DNA from: Gemmata sp.
GTDB lineage: Bacteria; Planctomycetota; Planctomycetia; Gemmatales; Gemmataceae
Reading direction: 5' to 3'
DNA length: 64,000 nt
Assembly: GCA_025055115.1 (NCBI GenBank)
Contig: JANWYJ010000071.1
Coordinates: 1-64,000, forward strand
This document shows, piece after piece, positions 17,562 through 26,220 of this stretch. The position numbers were made by a program, and so were the translations under genes. Under the pieces are notes generated by a model. That model searched no databases and was not told where the DNA came from. It was given only the letters and a program-made list of their open reading frames with translations. Numbering within the stretch: position 1 is the first letter of the stretch; every line of letters begins with the position of its first letter.

Positions 17562-18980
17562 ATGCTTCCGTTACTGTCGCGTCGTCAATGGTTGTCGCAA
17601 ACCGCGTGTGGTTTTGGGGCATTGGCGCTGGCCGGTTTGGCGGCCCGTGCTGCTGCGCCCCGAGTGAATCCGCTGGCCGCCAAACCGGGCCATCATCCGG
17701 CCAAGGCCAAACGTATCATCTTCCTGTTCATGCAAGGTGGTGTCAGCCATGTCGATTCCTACGACTATAAACCGCGGCTGATCGCTGACGACGGCAAACA
17801 GTTGAAGTTCGACGATGCCCGCATTATCGCCAACACCGGCATGCGTGGAACGCCGCAGCGCGTCATGAAGCCGCTGTGGAAGTTCGCCCAACACGGCCAG
17901 AGCGGCCGATGGGCCAGTGAACTGTTTCCCGAAGTGAACAAAGTCATTGACGAATTGTGCTTCATCCACTCGATGAAAACGGAAGGGGTCGCGCATGGTC
18001 CAGCGACGCTCTTTCTCCACTGTGGGGCCACCAACTTTGTGCGCCCCAGCATGGGCAGTTGGGTGTTGTACGGCCTGGGTAGCGAAAATGAGAATTTGCC
18101 GGGTTTCATCAGTATCGCGCCATCCACCGGCAACGGCGGTGCCCGTAACTATGGCAATGCCTTCTTGCCGGCGATTTATCAAGGCACACCGGTGGGCCGG
18201 GCGGGTGCTCCCGCCAGCGAAGCGACTATCCGCAACCTCGCCCCGCACTTGCCGCCCCGGCTCCGGCAAGAGCACTTCGAGCTACTCCGCGACATCCACG
18301 CGGAACAGCTCCGTGCCCGACCGGGGGATGCCGAACTCGAAGCCGTCGTGGCCTCGTACGAACTCGCCTGGCGGATGCAACAGAATGCCCCCGATGTTAT
18401 GGACATTTCCCGCGAAACCGCAGAAACGCTCGCTCTCTATGGCATCGGTGAGAAGGCCACGGACAACTTCGGCAAGCAATGCCTCATGGCACGGCGGCTC
18501 AGCGAGGCCGGTGTCCGCTACGTCCAGGTGACCTATGGCGACAACTCCGCCAACCCGGCGTGGGATCAACACTCCAACATGCCCAAACACGCCGACCATG
18601 CCAAAGCGGTCGATAAGCCCATCGCAGGGCTAATCACCGACCTCAAACGCCGCGGATTGCTCGACGAAACCATCGTGTGGTGGGGTGGGGAATTCGGCCG
18701 CACACCCTATGCCCAACAAAACGGCACCGGGCGAGACCACAACCCGGGGGGCTTCACCGTGTGGCTGGCCGGCGGCGGTTTCAAACCCGGCTTTTCCTTC
18801 GGTGCCACCGATGAATTCGGGGCCGCCGCGGTCGAAAACGTCGTCCACATGCACGACCTGCACGCGACTATCCTCCACCAACTGGGCCTCGACCATGAGA
18901 AGCTGACCTTCCGCTACGCGGGCCGCGATTTCCGGCTCACCGATGTCCACGGCCGGGTCGTTCAGGACATTATCAACTAG
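17562..18980 (+). CDS. Tat-exported DUF1501 protein
   Basis: This 472-residue protein has a Tat-type signal (LSRRQWLSQTACGFGALALAG, residues 5-25). It belongs to DUF1501, distantly related to the alkaline phosphatase/sulfatase superfamily. Family motifs are visible: RIIFLFMQGGVSHVDSYDYKP at the start of the mature part, GVRYVQVTYGD, WDQHSNM, and ETIVWWGGEFGRTPYAQ near the C-terminus. In planctomycetes DUF1501 genes regularly sit behind DUF1549/DUF1553 cytochromes, as here (59 bp apart, same strand), so the two form one operon. The enzymatic activity of DUF1501 is not established. Confidence 0.9.
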   Translation: MLPLLSRRQWLSQTACGFGALALAGLAARAAAPRVNPLAAKPGHHPAKAKRIIFLFMQGGVSHVDSYDYKPRLIADDGKQLKFDDARIIANTGMRGTPQRVMKPLWKFAQHGQSGRWASELFPEVNKVIDELCFIHSMKTEGVAHGPATLFLHCGATNFVRPSMGSWVLYGLGSENENLPGFISIAPSTGNGGARNYGNAFLPAIYQGTPVGRAGAPASEATIRNLAPHLPPRLRQEHFELLRDIHAEQLRARPGDAELEAVVASYELAWRMQQNAPDVMDISRETAETLALYGIGEKATDNFGKQCLMARRLSEAGVRYVQVTYGDNSANPAWDQHSNMPKHADHAKAVDKPIAGLITDLKRRGLLDETIVWWGGEFGRTPYAQQNGTGRDHNPGGFTVWLAGGGFKPGFSFGATDEFGAAAVENVVHMHDLHATILHQLGLDHEKLTFRYAGRDFRLTDVHGRVVQDIIN

Positions 18981-19041
18981 CGGCGGTTCTTTACCCGTCG
19001 GCGATCTTGGCCCGATCCTCTGTCACCGACCATAGTCCCCC

Positions 19042-19149
19042 GTCGGGCGGACACTTTCACGAGCTGCCACAGCCTGTGACGGGGATCGACCACGGGAGCT
19101 TGCAGCGGTATCAAGTCGGGGGGACACTTTCACGAGCCGCCACGGCCTG
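19042..19149 (+). repeat. Direct repeat pair, 73 bp apart
   Basis: The 35-bp segments at 19042-19076 and 19115-19149 match at 32 positions; the core is GGACACTTTCACGAG. No reading frame is preserved across them. Confidence 0.85.
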
Positions 19150-19207
19150 GGAGCTGGGGCTTGTGCGGACCTAGTTGCAGCCTGTTCCGGCCTGTTGAGG
19201 TTGGGGA

Positions 19208-19320
19208 GGTGATCCGTGTCGGGCGCGCAACGATCGTTGCTGCGCAAACAAGCGGCCCCTCCAGAAACCATGCCGCCCCCTGGTGGTGATCCGTGTCGGG
19301 CGCGCAACGATCGTTGCTGC
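19208..19320 (+). repeat. Direct repeat pair, 77 bp apart, with palindrome
   Basis: A 36-bp segment beginning GGTGATCCGTGTCGGGCGCG is identical at 19208-19243 and 19285-19320. Each copy carries the perfect 14-bp palindrome GCAACGATCGTTGC (19227-19240 and 19304-19317). Confidence 0.9.
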
Positions 19321-19381
19321 AAAGGGTCCCGCGTTACCGACCTACTCTGGCGGGCTGTCTGCGCGGGTGTGGTTCACACAC

Positions 19382-22186
19382 CTAATCCCAATTCCGGTTG
19401 CCGGTTTGGGCGTTGTCGTCGAGCTTTTTCTTTTGCTCGTCGGTTTCTTCGTAGCGGAACTCGCGTTTGAGCAGATCAATCACCGACGACCGGGAGCGTT
19501 TGATCACTTCGTCGCGGTGCAGCGCGAGAATCTGTTGGGCATTGCCGGTGCGGGAATAGACGTTGTCTTTGAAATCGCTGGGGGTTTTGAGGGTGCGTTC
19601 GATCAGTGTGGCCACATAGAAGGTATCTTGGGGGGCATCGGGCAGCACGAGGACCGTTTTGGCGGGTTTGTCGCGGTTGTCGAGTAGGGCTTGCCGCATC
19701 TGGGGGGTGGGGTAGGGGATGTTTTCCGATTCGGGCAACTCGAAGGGCCGCAGTCCGCCGAGGAAGGGGCGGCTGACCCACGGGGCAACGTCGCTGATGC
19801 GGAACTTCCGCGCTCGTTGCAGGGCTTTGGGGTGGGTGATGTCGCGTTGGAAGGCGAAGGCTTTGTCGGCGAGGAATTGTCCGAGGAAGTAGGGGTCGGA
19901 CTTCTCGTAGGCCCGGATGGCATCAGCCAGTTGGTGGGCGTATTGTCGGGCCAGTTTGCGTGCTTCCATCCGTTTCCAGGCCGCGATGACGGCGTCGCGG
20001 GCGGTGGTCACGTTCATTTTCTTGGGGGCAATGTCTTCGGTCCGCCAGACGACATAGCGAGGGTCGCCGTCGCGGTCGTCGCGAGCGCGCGGGGGGAACG
20101 TCTCGGCCAGATAGAGGCCGCTGGTGGGGCTGCGGAGCGTTCCGCCAAGCGAGAATTCCGTTTTCCAGAAGAACGACTGGCCGAAGGGGAAGTAAGGCTC
20201 CACGCCGCCGTGGGCGGCTTGTAATTTCGCGAGTACTACACTTTTGCGGTGGGCTTCCACCAATTCTTGCAAGCCGGGATCGTCTTCGAGGCTCCATTCA
20301 TCGCGTGGTTCGGTCGAAGCGCCGAAGCGGGTCAGCCCGCGGGTGGTGATGAATTGGCGGATGTAGTTTTCAGCGGCTTGTTTGTCATTGTCTTTGGGTC
20401 GGCCGTCGTTGGCGAGTTTTTTCAGCTCGTCGATGAAGCGGGCGATGTCACCTTTCTCGCGGGGTCGGGTCGAGTTGAACTCGCCGGGCCGGGGTTCTTC
20501 GCCGAAGGCCAAAGCCCGGGCGCGGGCGTCGATGGTTTCTTGCAGTAATTCGGCGCGTTTGGATTCGATGGGCAGAGGTTGGGGCAACAGGGCCTGTGCC
20601 GTCACAGCACCACTGAGCGTGGTGCCCAAAGCTCCGGGGCTGGGGATGGTACCCAAAACCAGCGGCATGCCCACTTTGACGCGGTCGCGAATTTCGTAAC
20701 CGATCGGAGCGGCTAGAGAAACCGCCAGGGCCGTTATCGGGTTGCCGGCACCGGCTGTTTGGCCCACCCAGCCACCCACTGTTGCGGCCAACACCCCGGG
20801 CCGCACCACACTGGATGGCAACAGGTCGCGCACCAGCACTTGTTCATCGTGATAGGCGTTGCGCAGTTGGAAGTTGAACTGCTCCCGGTAACGGTTGTAG
20901 GCCGCCGTGATGGCCGGTTCCTTCAGGGATAACGGGGCCACCGCGGCCAAGGCCCAGGTATCCAGCGCTCCAGGCACCGGCACGGTCAGCATCCCCGATG
21001 CTTTTGCCATCACTTCACCGATACGAATCTGCTCGGTGGCGAGCGTCTTGTAGTAGGGTTCGTCGCCGGTGATACCCAACCAGGCCACGCGAATCTTCCG
21101 CGGTTCTTTGAAGCCGGGAGTCTCGTTGCGGGGGTTGGGTTCGTCGTTTTCGTATTTGCGGAAAAGATCGCGGATTTCGTTGTCGCTGGGAGTTCCGGTC
21201 ACTTTGTCGAGAAACGCGCTGGCGGGAACGGGAATCACTTCGTACACCGTGGGGCTGCATTGGTCGCGGTAGAACTCGAAGGCTTCGTAGGGGGTCGGAT
21301 ACGCCGGCGCGCTATGAAAACGACCCGAGTAACCCAGCACCGCCGTTTGCGCGGTGCGGACCTGAAATTCCCGAGCCAGCGCCTCCATGCACTTCTCCAT
21401 CGTGAAGCCAGGCATGGTTTGTTGCAGCAAGCGGCGAACATCGACATCCGATTTGAAAAAGCCATAGAATTCCCGCTGGATGAGCCGATCGACATCGGCC
21501 CGGGTGTAGCGAATACCCAGCTGTTCGGCTTTGTTCAGCCACAGCAAAAACTCGATCTGATCGCGGCGGTGGCGATTGGGGGCATTGATGAAGTAGTGTT
21601 CCCGCTCTTGGCCCGATTGCTGCAGTTGGCGGCGCAGGTTGAAGATCGTGCGGTAAACCCGGGCGACGTCCTTATCTTCGCTTTTGGTGGCGGGGGAATC
21701 GAGAGTCGTATCAATCAATTGTTCGGCCTGTTGGACCTGTTGCAGCAACTGCGGCAAAATCAGTTGCATCAGTTGCGGGTTGTTGCGGAATTCGGGGCTA
21801 CTCATCTGTTCGAGGCTCGTTAAGGCCCGGCGGGCGGCGGTGGCCATCATTTTGCCGGGTTCGCTGAGCCGGGAACTTTGGGAGTTGGCATATTCCAGAA
21901 GGGCACTGGTGGTTTGCAAAGCAGCGTTGAACATGAAGCGGTTGGCCATCAGCCGCTGGGTTTGCAGAGTGCGGTCGAGATCGCTTTCATAGATGGTTCG
22001 TCCGTCGATCCGGCAGACGGCCTCGCCACGCGTGCCTCGGGAACCCAGCCAGCGAGCAAACGATTCAAAAAAGTCGCCGCCGGCCACCCCGCTGGAGAGC
22101 GTAAAGACAATCATCACGAAGACGGTCAGCACGGCAAACAGCGCTTTTTGGTTGCGGCGAAAAATATTGAAAGGATTGTAGGCCAT
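19382..22186 (-). CDS. Membrane-anchored PpiD/SurA-like chaperone-type protein
   Basis: This 934-residue protein opens with an N-in membrane anchor (NPFNIFRRNQKALFAVLTVFVMIVFTLSSG, anchor about residues 14-33) followed by CRIDGRTIYESDLDRTLQTQR, the pattern seen at the start of SurA/PpiD N-terminal domains. The rest is largely helical and would lie outside the cytoplasmic membrane. I could not find a clear parvulin (PPIC) signature, so peptidyl-prolyl isomerase activity is uncertain. By analogy with PpiD it may help fold exported proteins, an inference. The ATG at 22186 directly precedes the anchor and has a GAGGAAC site. It is divergent from topA. Confidence 0.7.
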   Translation of the reverse strand: MAYNPFNIFRRNQKALFAVLTVFVMIVFTLSSGVAGGDFFESFARWLGSRGTRGEAVCRIDGRTIYESDLDRTLQTQRLMANRFMFNAALQTTSALLEYANSQSSRLSEPGKMMATAARRALTSLEQMSSPEFRNNPQLMQLILPQLLQQVQQAEQLIDTTLDSPATKSEDKDVARVYRTIFNLRRQLQQSGQEREHYFINAPNRHRRDQIEFLLWLNKAEQLGIRYTRADVDRLIQREFYGFFKSDVDVRRLLQQTMPGFTMEKCMEALAREFQVRTAQTAVLGYSGRFHSAPAYPTPYEAFEFYRDQCSPTVYEVIPVPASAFLDKVTGTPSDNEIRDLFRKYENDEPNPRNETPGFKEPRKIRVAWLGITGDEPYYKTLATEQIRIGEVMAKASGMLTVPVPGALDTWALAAVAPLSLKEPAITAAYNRYREQFNFQLRNAYHDEQVLVRDLLPSSVVRPGVLAATVGGWVGQTAGAGNPITALAVSLAAPIGYEIRDRVKVGMPLVLGTIPSPGALGTTLSGAVTAQALLPQPLPIESKRAELLQETIDARARALAFGEEPRPGEFNSTRPREKGDIARFIDELKKLANDGRPKDNDKQAAENYIRQFITTRGLTRFGASTEPRDEWSLEDDPGLQELVEAHRKSVVLAKLQAAHGGVEPYFPFGQSFFWKTEFSLGGTLRSPTSGLYLAETFPPRARDDRDGDPRYVVWRTEDIAPKKMNVTTARDAVIAAWKRMEARKLARQYAHQLADAIRAYEKSDPYFLGQFLADKAFAFQRDITHPKALQRARKFRISDVAPWVSRPFLGGLRPFELPESENIPYPTPQMRQALLDNRDKPAKTVLVLPDAPQDTFYVATLIERTLKTPSDFKDNVYSRTGNAQQILALHRDEVIKRSRSSVIDLLKREFRYEETDEQKKKLDDNAQTGNRNWD

Positions 22187-22240
22187 TGTCGTTCCTCAAG
22201 TTACGGCCACCGCGCCGACCACAAAAACCCATCGGGGGGG

Positions 22241-22267
22241 TTGACAGTTCGCGTACCGCTGTACTAA
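22241..22267 (+). promoter_or_regulatory. Candidate sigma-70-type promoter for topA
   Basis: TTGACA at 22241-22246 and TACTAA at 22262-22267 are separated by 15 bp. The -35 box is perfect, but the spacing is short and the -10 box poor. It lies about 210 bp upstream of the chosen topA start. Confidence 0.35.
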
Positions 22268-22474
22268 GGGTGATGAACGATAGCGATTGTAGTGATTGTA
22301 GTGACCCGAACAATTGGAATCAGCGCGACTCGGCAGCAGGTGCCGGAAAACCTCTCCCCCCCGACGCCTCGCCGTCGGCGGCTCGCTTCCCTATGGTGTG
22401 CCGACAAGAGCGCTGAGGATGCCCACCCCCGACAGGCCGACATTCGGAACTCACTAGCTGACGGAGTTGATGGA

Positions 22475-25450
22475 GTGCCAACGCCACGGAAGAAACCGGC
22501 GACCGACACGCCCGCGTCCCGACGATCCTCCCCGGCTTCCGCCCGGTCGAAGCGCACCAAGCGTGCTGCGACGCCCAAAACGAAAAAAACAGCGTCCGCG
22601 ACGGCCAACGGGGCTGCGCGACGGGCGGGCGGCGGCTACGATCTGGTGATCGTCGAATCCCCCGCCAAAGCCAAGACGATCAACAAGTATTTAGGGCCTG
22701 GCTACCGCGTGCTGGCCAGCTATGGCCACGTTCGCGATCTGGATACGTCGAAAAAGAAAGGCGAAGCCGTCGCTGGCATCGACATCGCCGGCGGCTGGAA
22801 GCTCCGCTATGTCGTCGACGATGGCCGCGGCGAGGACGACCGGCCCGGGCGTCGCCGTCGCAGCCCCAAACAGATTCTCGAAGAAATTGGCCAGGCCGCC
22901 CAAGAAGCCAACCGCATCCTCCTGGCCAGCGACCCCGATCGTGAAGGCGAATCGATCGCTTGGCACATCGCCGATGAACTGAAACTGCCCGCCTCGAAAA
23001 CCTTCCGCATTCGCTTCAACGAAATTACCAAAAAAGCGATCACCGAGGCTGTCAATTCCCCCGAAAAGATCAATGAATTGAAGGTCGCGGCCCAAGAAGC
23101 CCGCCGGGCGATGGATCGTGTGGTCGGTTTTCCCTTGTCGAACCTGTTGGGCAAGAAGGTGGCCAGTCGCCTCAGCGCCGGCCGCGTCCAATCGGTGGCC
23201 GTCAAGCTGATCGTGGATCGCGAGCGGGAAATCGAGGCCTTCAGACCCGAAGAGTATTGGAAGATCACCGCGCTGTTGGCCCCGCAGGGTGTGACGGTGC
23301 CGTGGACGGCGAATCCGGCCCAATCCAAGATTTTCGCCAAAAAGAAAGAAGCACCGAAGAAAGTCGAGTGGCACAAACCCTCCGAAGACGACACCTTGGG
23401 GGACGACGAACCGGTCGTCGATGTCGAAACCAGCGATACCCCCAGTGAAGATGGCGACTCCCAAGCAGCGGCCGCACCCCTGCTCACCGGTCTGCCCACC
23501 CCGCCCGAACAGACGTTTTTGGCCGAACTGACCAAATGGGACGGCACCGAACCGCGACTGCCCAACGAACAAGCTGCGGACGACGTGGTCAAAGCGCTGG
23601 CAGGGGTGCCGTTTGTCGTGGCCAAAGTGGAGAAGAAAAATCGCCTCGATCGGCCACTGCCGCCGTTTACCACCAGCACCCTGCAACAGCAAGCGAACGT
23701 TCGCCTACGCTTCAGCGCCAGCCGCACGATGCAAACCGCGCAGAAGCTCTACGAGGGCGTCGAATTGGAAGGCTTGGGCCAAACGGCCCTCATCACCTAC
23801 ATGCGCACCGACAGTACCCGCGTATCGAACGATGCCCTGGAAGCGGTGCGCGAATTCATTCGCACCGATAGCCGCTTGGGGCCGCGGTATTTGCCCGCTA
23901 CGCCCCACGTCTATAAGTCGGGCAAAAGTGCCCAAGAAGGTCACGAGGCCATCCGCCCCACGGATGTCACGCTCACACCCGCCCGCGCCCAAGCCGCCGG
24001 CTTGGGCGGAGATCAGTACCGCCTCTACGAACTGATCTGGCGGCGATTTGTCGCCAGCCAATGCAACCCCGCGGAACTGGAAGTGACCACCTACGAGATC
24101 GCCGCCGGGCGGGGGGTGTTCCGAGCCAGTGGCCGCGTCGTCCGCTTCGACGGCTACCGCCGGGTGCTACCGCCCATCGGCCGGTCCGACGAACCCGAGC
24201 TACCCCCCGTGCAGGTCCACGACACACTGCAGCGGCTCGATCTGTTTGAAACACAACACTTCACCCAGCCGCCGCCACGCTACAATGAGGGTTCGTTGGT
24301 CAAAGCCCTCGAAAAAGAAGGCATCGGCCGGCCCAGCACCTACGCCACCATCATCAGCACCATCCAAAAACGCGGTTATGTGACCCAGGAAAAAGGCCGC
24401 TTCTACGCCACCGAAATTGGCAAAGTCGTCACCGATCTGTTGGTGAAGCATTTCCCCAAAATCATGGATCTGAAGTTCACCAGCCATTTTGAGGATGAGC
24501 TGGATGAAATCGAAACGGGGAAATATCAGTATGTTGATGTTTTGAATGAATTTTGGGAACCCTTCTCCGCGGACCTCAAGAAAGCCGACAAGGAGATGGA
24601 ATCGCCACGGACCGTCACCGACGAGGTCTGCCCCAAATGCGGTCGCTTCTTGGAGAAACGCTATACCGCCAAAACCGGCGGTTACTTCCTCGGTTGCACG
24701 GGCTGGAAAGATAAACACAACCCCTGCACCTATAAAGTCGGCTCCGATGGCAAACCCATCGAAGGGCCGACGGTGACCACAATCGTGTGCCCCGCTTGTG
24801 GCAAGTTCATGGTCAAAAAAGAAGGCCGTTTCGGAACCTTCTTCACCTGTGAAGGTGCTCCGGAGTGCCCCACCACCATGAATCTCGGGGCCGATGGCCA
24901 ACCGGTTGTCACCGCGTTGCCGACCGCTCATCTGTGCCCACGCTGCCAGAAGCACAACCTATTGCTGAAAGCCAGCAAAGCCGGAAAGAAGTACGTGCAA
25001 TGCCCCGATAGCAAGTGCAAGTTCATCTCCGATTGTGATGAACACGGCCAGCCGGTCCGTCCGCCCGAAACCGGCATCCACTGCACGAAATGCGGTGCGC
25101 CGATGATTGTGAAAAGTTCGTGGCGCGGACCTTTTCTGGCCTGCAGCGGCTATCCCCAATGCCGGGCGACGCAGTCGATCAACGCGGAGCTACGCGAAAA
25201 GCTCAAGGACCTCTTGCCTCCGCCGCCCGCGAAAACCGATAAGAAGAAATCCGTCATTCCGTCGGTGGAAATCACCGAGGAATGCACGGAATGCGGCGCT
25301 CCGCTCAAGTTGATGAAGTCGCGCTTCGGCCCGGGCTTCTATCTGGCGTGTTCCAAATATCCCGATTGCAAAGGGAAAGGGAAGATCACTCCCGAACTGC
25401 AAGCCCGCATCGATGCAGCCCTGGCCCACCAGACCGCCCCGCCCTCGTAA
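22475..25450 (+). CDS. topA: DNA topoisomerase I (type IA)
   Basis: TopA relaxes negatively supercoiled DNA by single-strand cutting through a tyrosine. This protein of about 991 residues has a basic Lys/Arg-rich N-terminal tail, the TOPRIM domain (DLVIVESPAKAKTINKYLG; LLASDPDREGESIAWHIADEL with the acidic metal triad), and the active-site segment TALITYMRTDSTRVS. It ends with four or five C-terminal zinc ribbons (CPKCG..., CPACG..., CPRC..., CTKCG..., CTECG...) that bind single-stranded DNA. Within the core lies an acidic insert (VDVETSDTPSEDGDSQAAAA) not usual in the E. coli enzyme. The GTG at 22475 has GGAG 9 bp upstream; the open frame extends back to 22292 without conserved content, so the start is uncertain. 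Confidence 0.95.
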   Translation: MPTPRKKPATDTPASRRSSPASARSKRTKRAATPKTKKTASATANGAARRAGGGYDLVIVESPAKAKTINKYLGPGYRVLASYGHVRDLDTSKKKGEAVAGIDIAGGWKLRYVVDDGRGEDDRPGRRRRSPKQILEEIGQAAQEANRILLASDPDREGESIAWHIADELKLPASKTFRIRFNEITKKAITEAVNSPEKINELKVAAQEARRAMDRVVGFPLSNLLGKKVASRLSAGRVQSVAVKLIVDREREIEAFRPEEYWKITALLAPQGVTVPWTANPAQSKIFAKKKEAPKKVEWHKPSEDDTLGDDEPVVDVETSDTPSEDGDSQAAAAPLLTGLPTPPEQTFLAELTKWDGTEPRLPNEQAADDVVKALAGVPFVVAKVEKKNRLDRPLPPFTTSTLQQQANVRLRFSASRTMQTAQKLYEGVELEGLGQTALITYMRTDSTRVSNDALEAVREFIRTDSRLGPRYLPATPHVYKSGKSAQEGHEAIRPTDVTLTPARAQAAGLGGDQYRLYELIWRRFVASQCNPAELEVTTYEIAAGRGVFRASGRVVRFDGYRRVLPPIGRSDEPELPPVQVHDTLQRLDLFETQHFTQPPPRYNEGSLVKALEKEGIGRPSTYATIISTIQKRGYVTQEKGRFYATEIGKVVTDLLVKHFPKIMDLKFTSHFEDELDEIETGKYQYVDVLNEFWEPFSADLKKADKEMESPRTVTDEVCPKCGRFLEKRYTAKTGGYFLGCTGWKDKHNPCTYKVGSDGKPIEGPTVTTIVCPACGKFMVKKEGRFGTFFTCEGAPECPTTMNLGADGQPVVTALPTAHLCPRCQKHNLLLKASKAGKKYVQCPDSKCKFISDCDEHGQPVRPPETGIHCTKCGAPMIVKSSWRGPFLACSGYPQCRATQSINAELREKLKDLLPPPPAKTDKKKSVIPSVEITEECTECGAPLKLMKSRFGPGFYLACSKYPDCKGKGKITPELQARIDAALAHQTAPPS

Positions 25451-25561
25451 GCTCGGGTGTCCGCGCGGCCTGCCGTGGCCACCGGGCCATCACGACATAA
25501 CTTGATGATAAATAATACCTTCAGTCCGATTACCGACGCATCTGGCAGAAAGGGATTACGG

Positions 25562-25978
25562 ATGGGGCAACCGTCAGGACCAGTCATTGCGCGGCCCTTG
25601 GTGGCCCGGGCCTGTGGCTGCTTACGGGAATTCCAACACTACGCGGTCGATCGCTACCGGGCCCAGCGTCTGGCCAAATTTCAGAAAACCCGCTGCGAAG
25701 TGTGCGTGGCCAAGCTCCACGAAGCACAACGGCAAGCCGCGGCAGCCATTCCCAAAAAAGGGGAAGCCTTCCGGCAACTGCCCCCGGGCACGCAGATGAC
25801 CATCACCCGCCGGGCCAATGGGACATGGACCGGTTCCCTCACCGCCGAAGGCACAACCGTCCACGCCGACGGTGAAGGGCCACACGGGGTCACGTTGGCG
25901 CTGGCGCGGGCCTGGTTAGCGGCTACTGGGAAAATCCCCGCTGTCGCCCCGGCCGCGCCCCCCGCCCCTGCGGGTTGA
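25562..25978 (+). CDS. Hypothetical protein
   Basis: This 138-residue protein is encoded 111 bp after topA on the same strand. It has a CGCLREFQHYAVDRYRAQRLAKFQKTRCEVCVAKLHEAQ segment with paired cysteines (C-x-C and C-x-x-C), which could bind zinc. A short beta region with GTQMTITRRANGTWTGSLTAEGTTV and an Ala/Pro tail follow. The ATG at 25562 was chosen because conserved-looking sequence begins there; an in-frame start at 25457 exists. The family is not recognised; it may be co-transcribed with topA. Confidence 0.6.
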   Translation: MGQPSGPVIARPLVARACGCLREFQHYAVDRYRAQRLAKFQKTRCEVCVAKLHEAQRQAAAAIPKKGEAFRQLPPGTQMTITRRANGTWTGSLTAEGTTVHADGEGPHGVTLALARAWLAATGKIPAVAPAAPPAPAG

Positions 25979-26104
25979 GCCGGCCACCCCCGCCGCATCC
26001 GCCGTCCGCCGGGACGGCGCTGATCCCACAGGCAGATGCCGAAATCTCATCGGGGCGATGAGCTGCCACATCCGCTACCCGCCGGGGCGGTATGCTGATC
26101 CGGC

Positions 26105-26220
26105 GGGTGTCTTTGTGGCTGGCACCGTCAGGAGGCTTCGTCGGCATCATCGGCAGGCAATCTAACGGAATCAACACGGGGGTTGTCTTTGTGGTTGGCT
26201 CCGTCAGGGGGCTTCGTCGG
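26105..26220 (-). repeat. Direct repeat pair, 76 bp apart, copying the ubiB 3' end
   Basis: Segments 26105-26144 and 26181-26220 match at 36 of 40 positions (core GTCTTTGTGG...CCGTCAGG...GGCTTCGTCGG). The second copy covers the stop codon and last codons of the minus-strand ubiB-family gene (stop at 26204-26206). The first copy lies downstream of the gene. Confidence 0.85.

Larger units (their letters stand above)
18981..19381. other. 401-bp intergenic region between convergent genes
   Basis: The region lies between the ends of the DUF1501 gene and the minus-strand PpiD-like gene. It is almost entirely occupied by two different direct-repeat pairs (73 and 77 bp spacing). No gene is seen. Confidence 0.55.
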
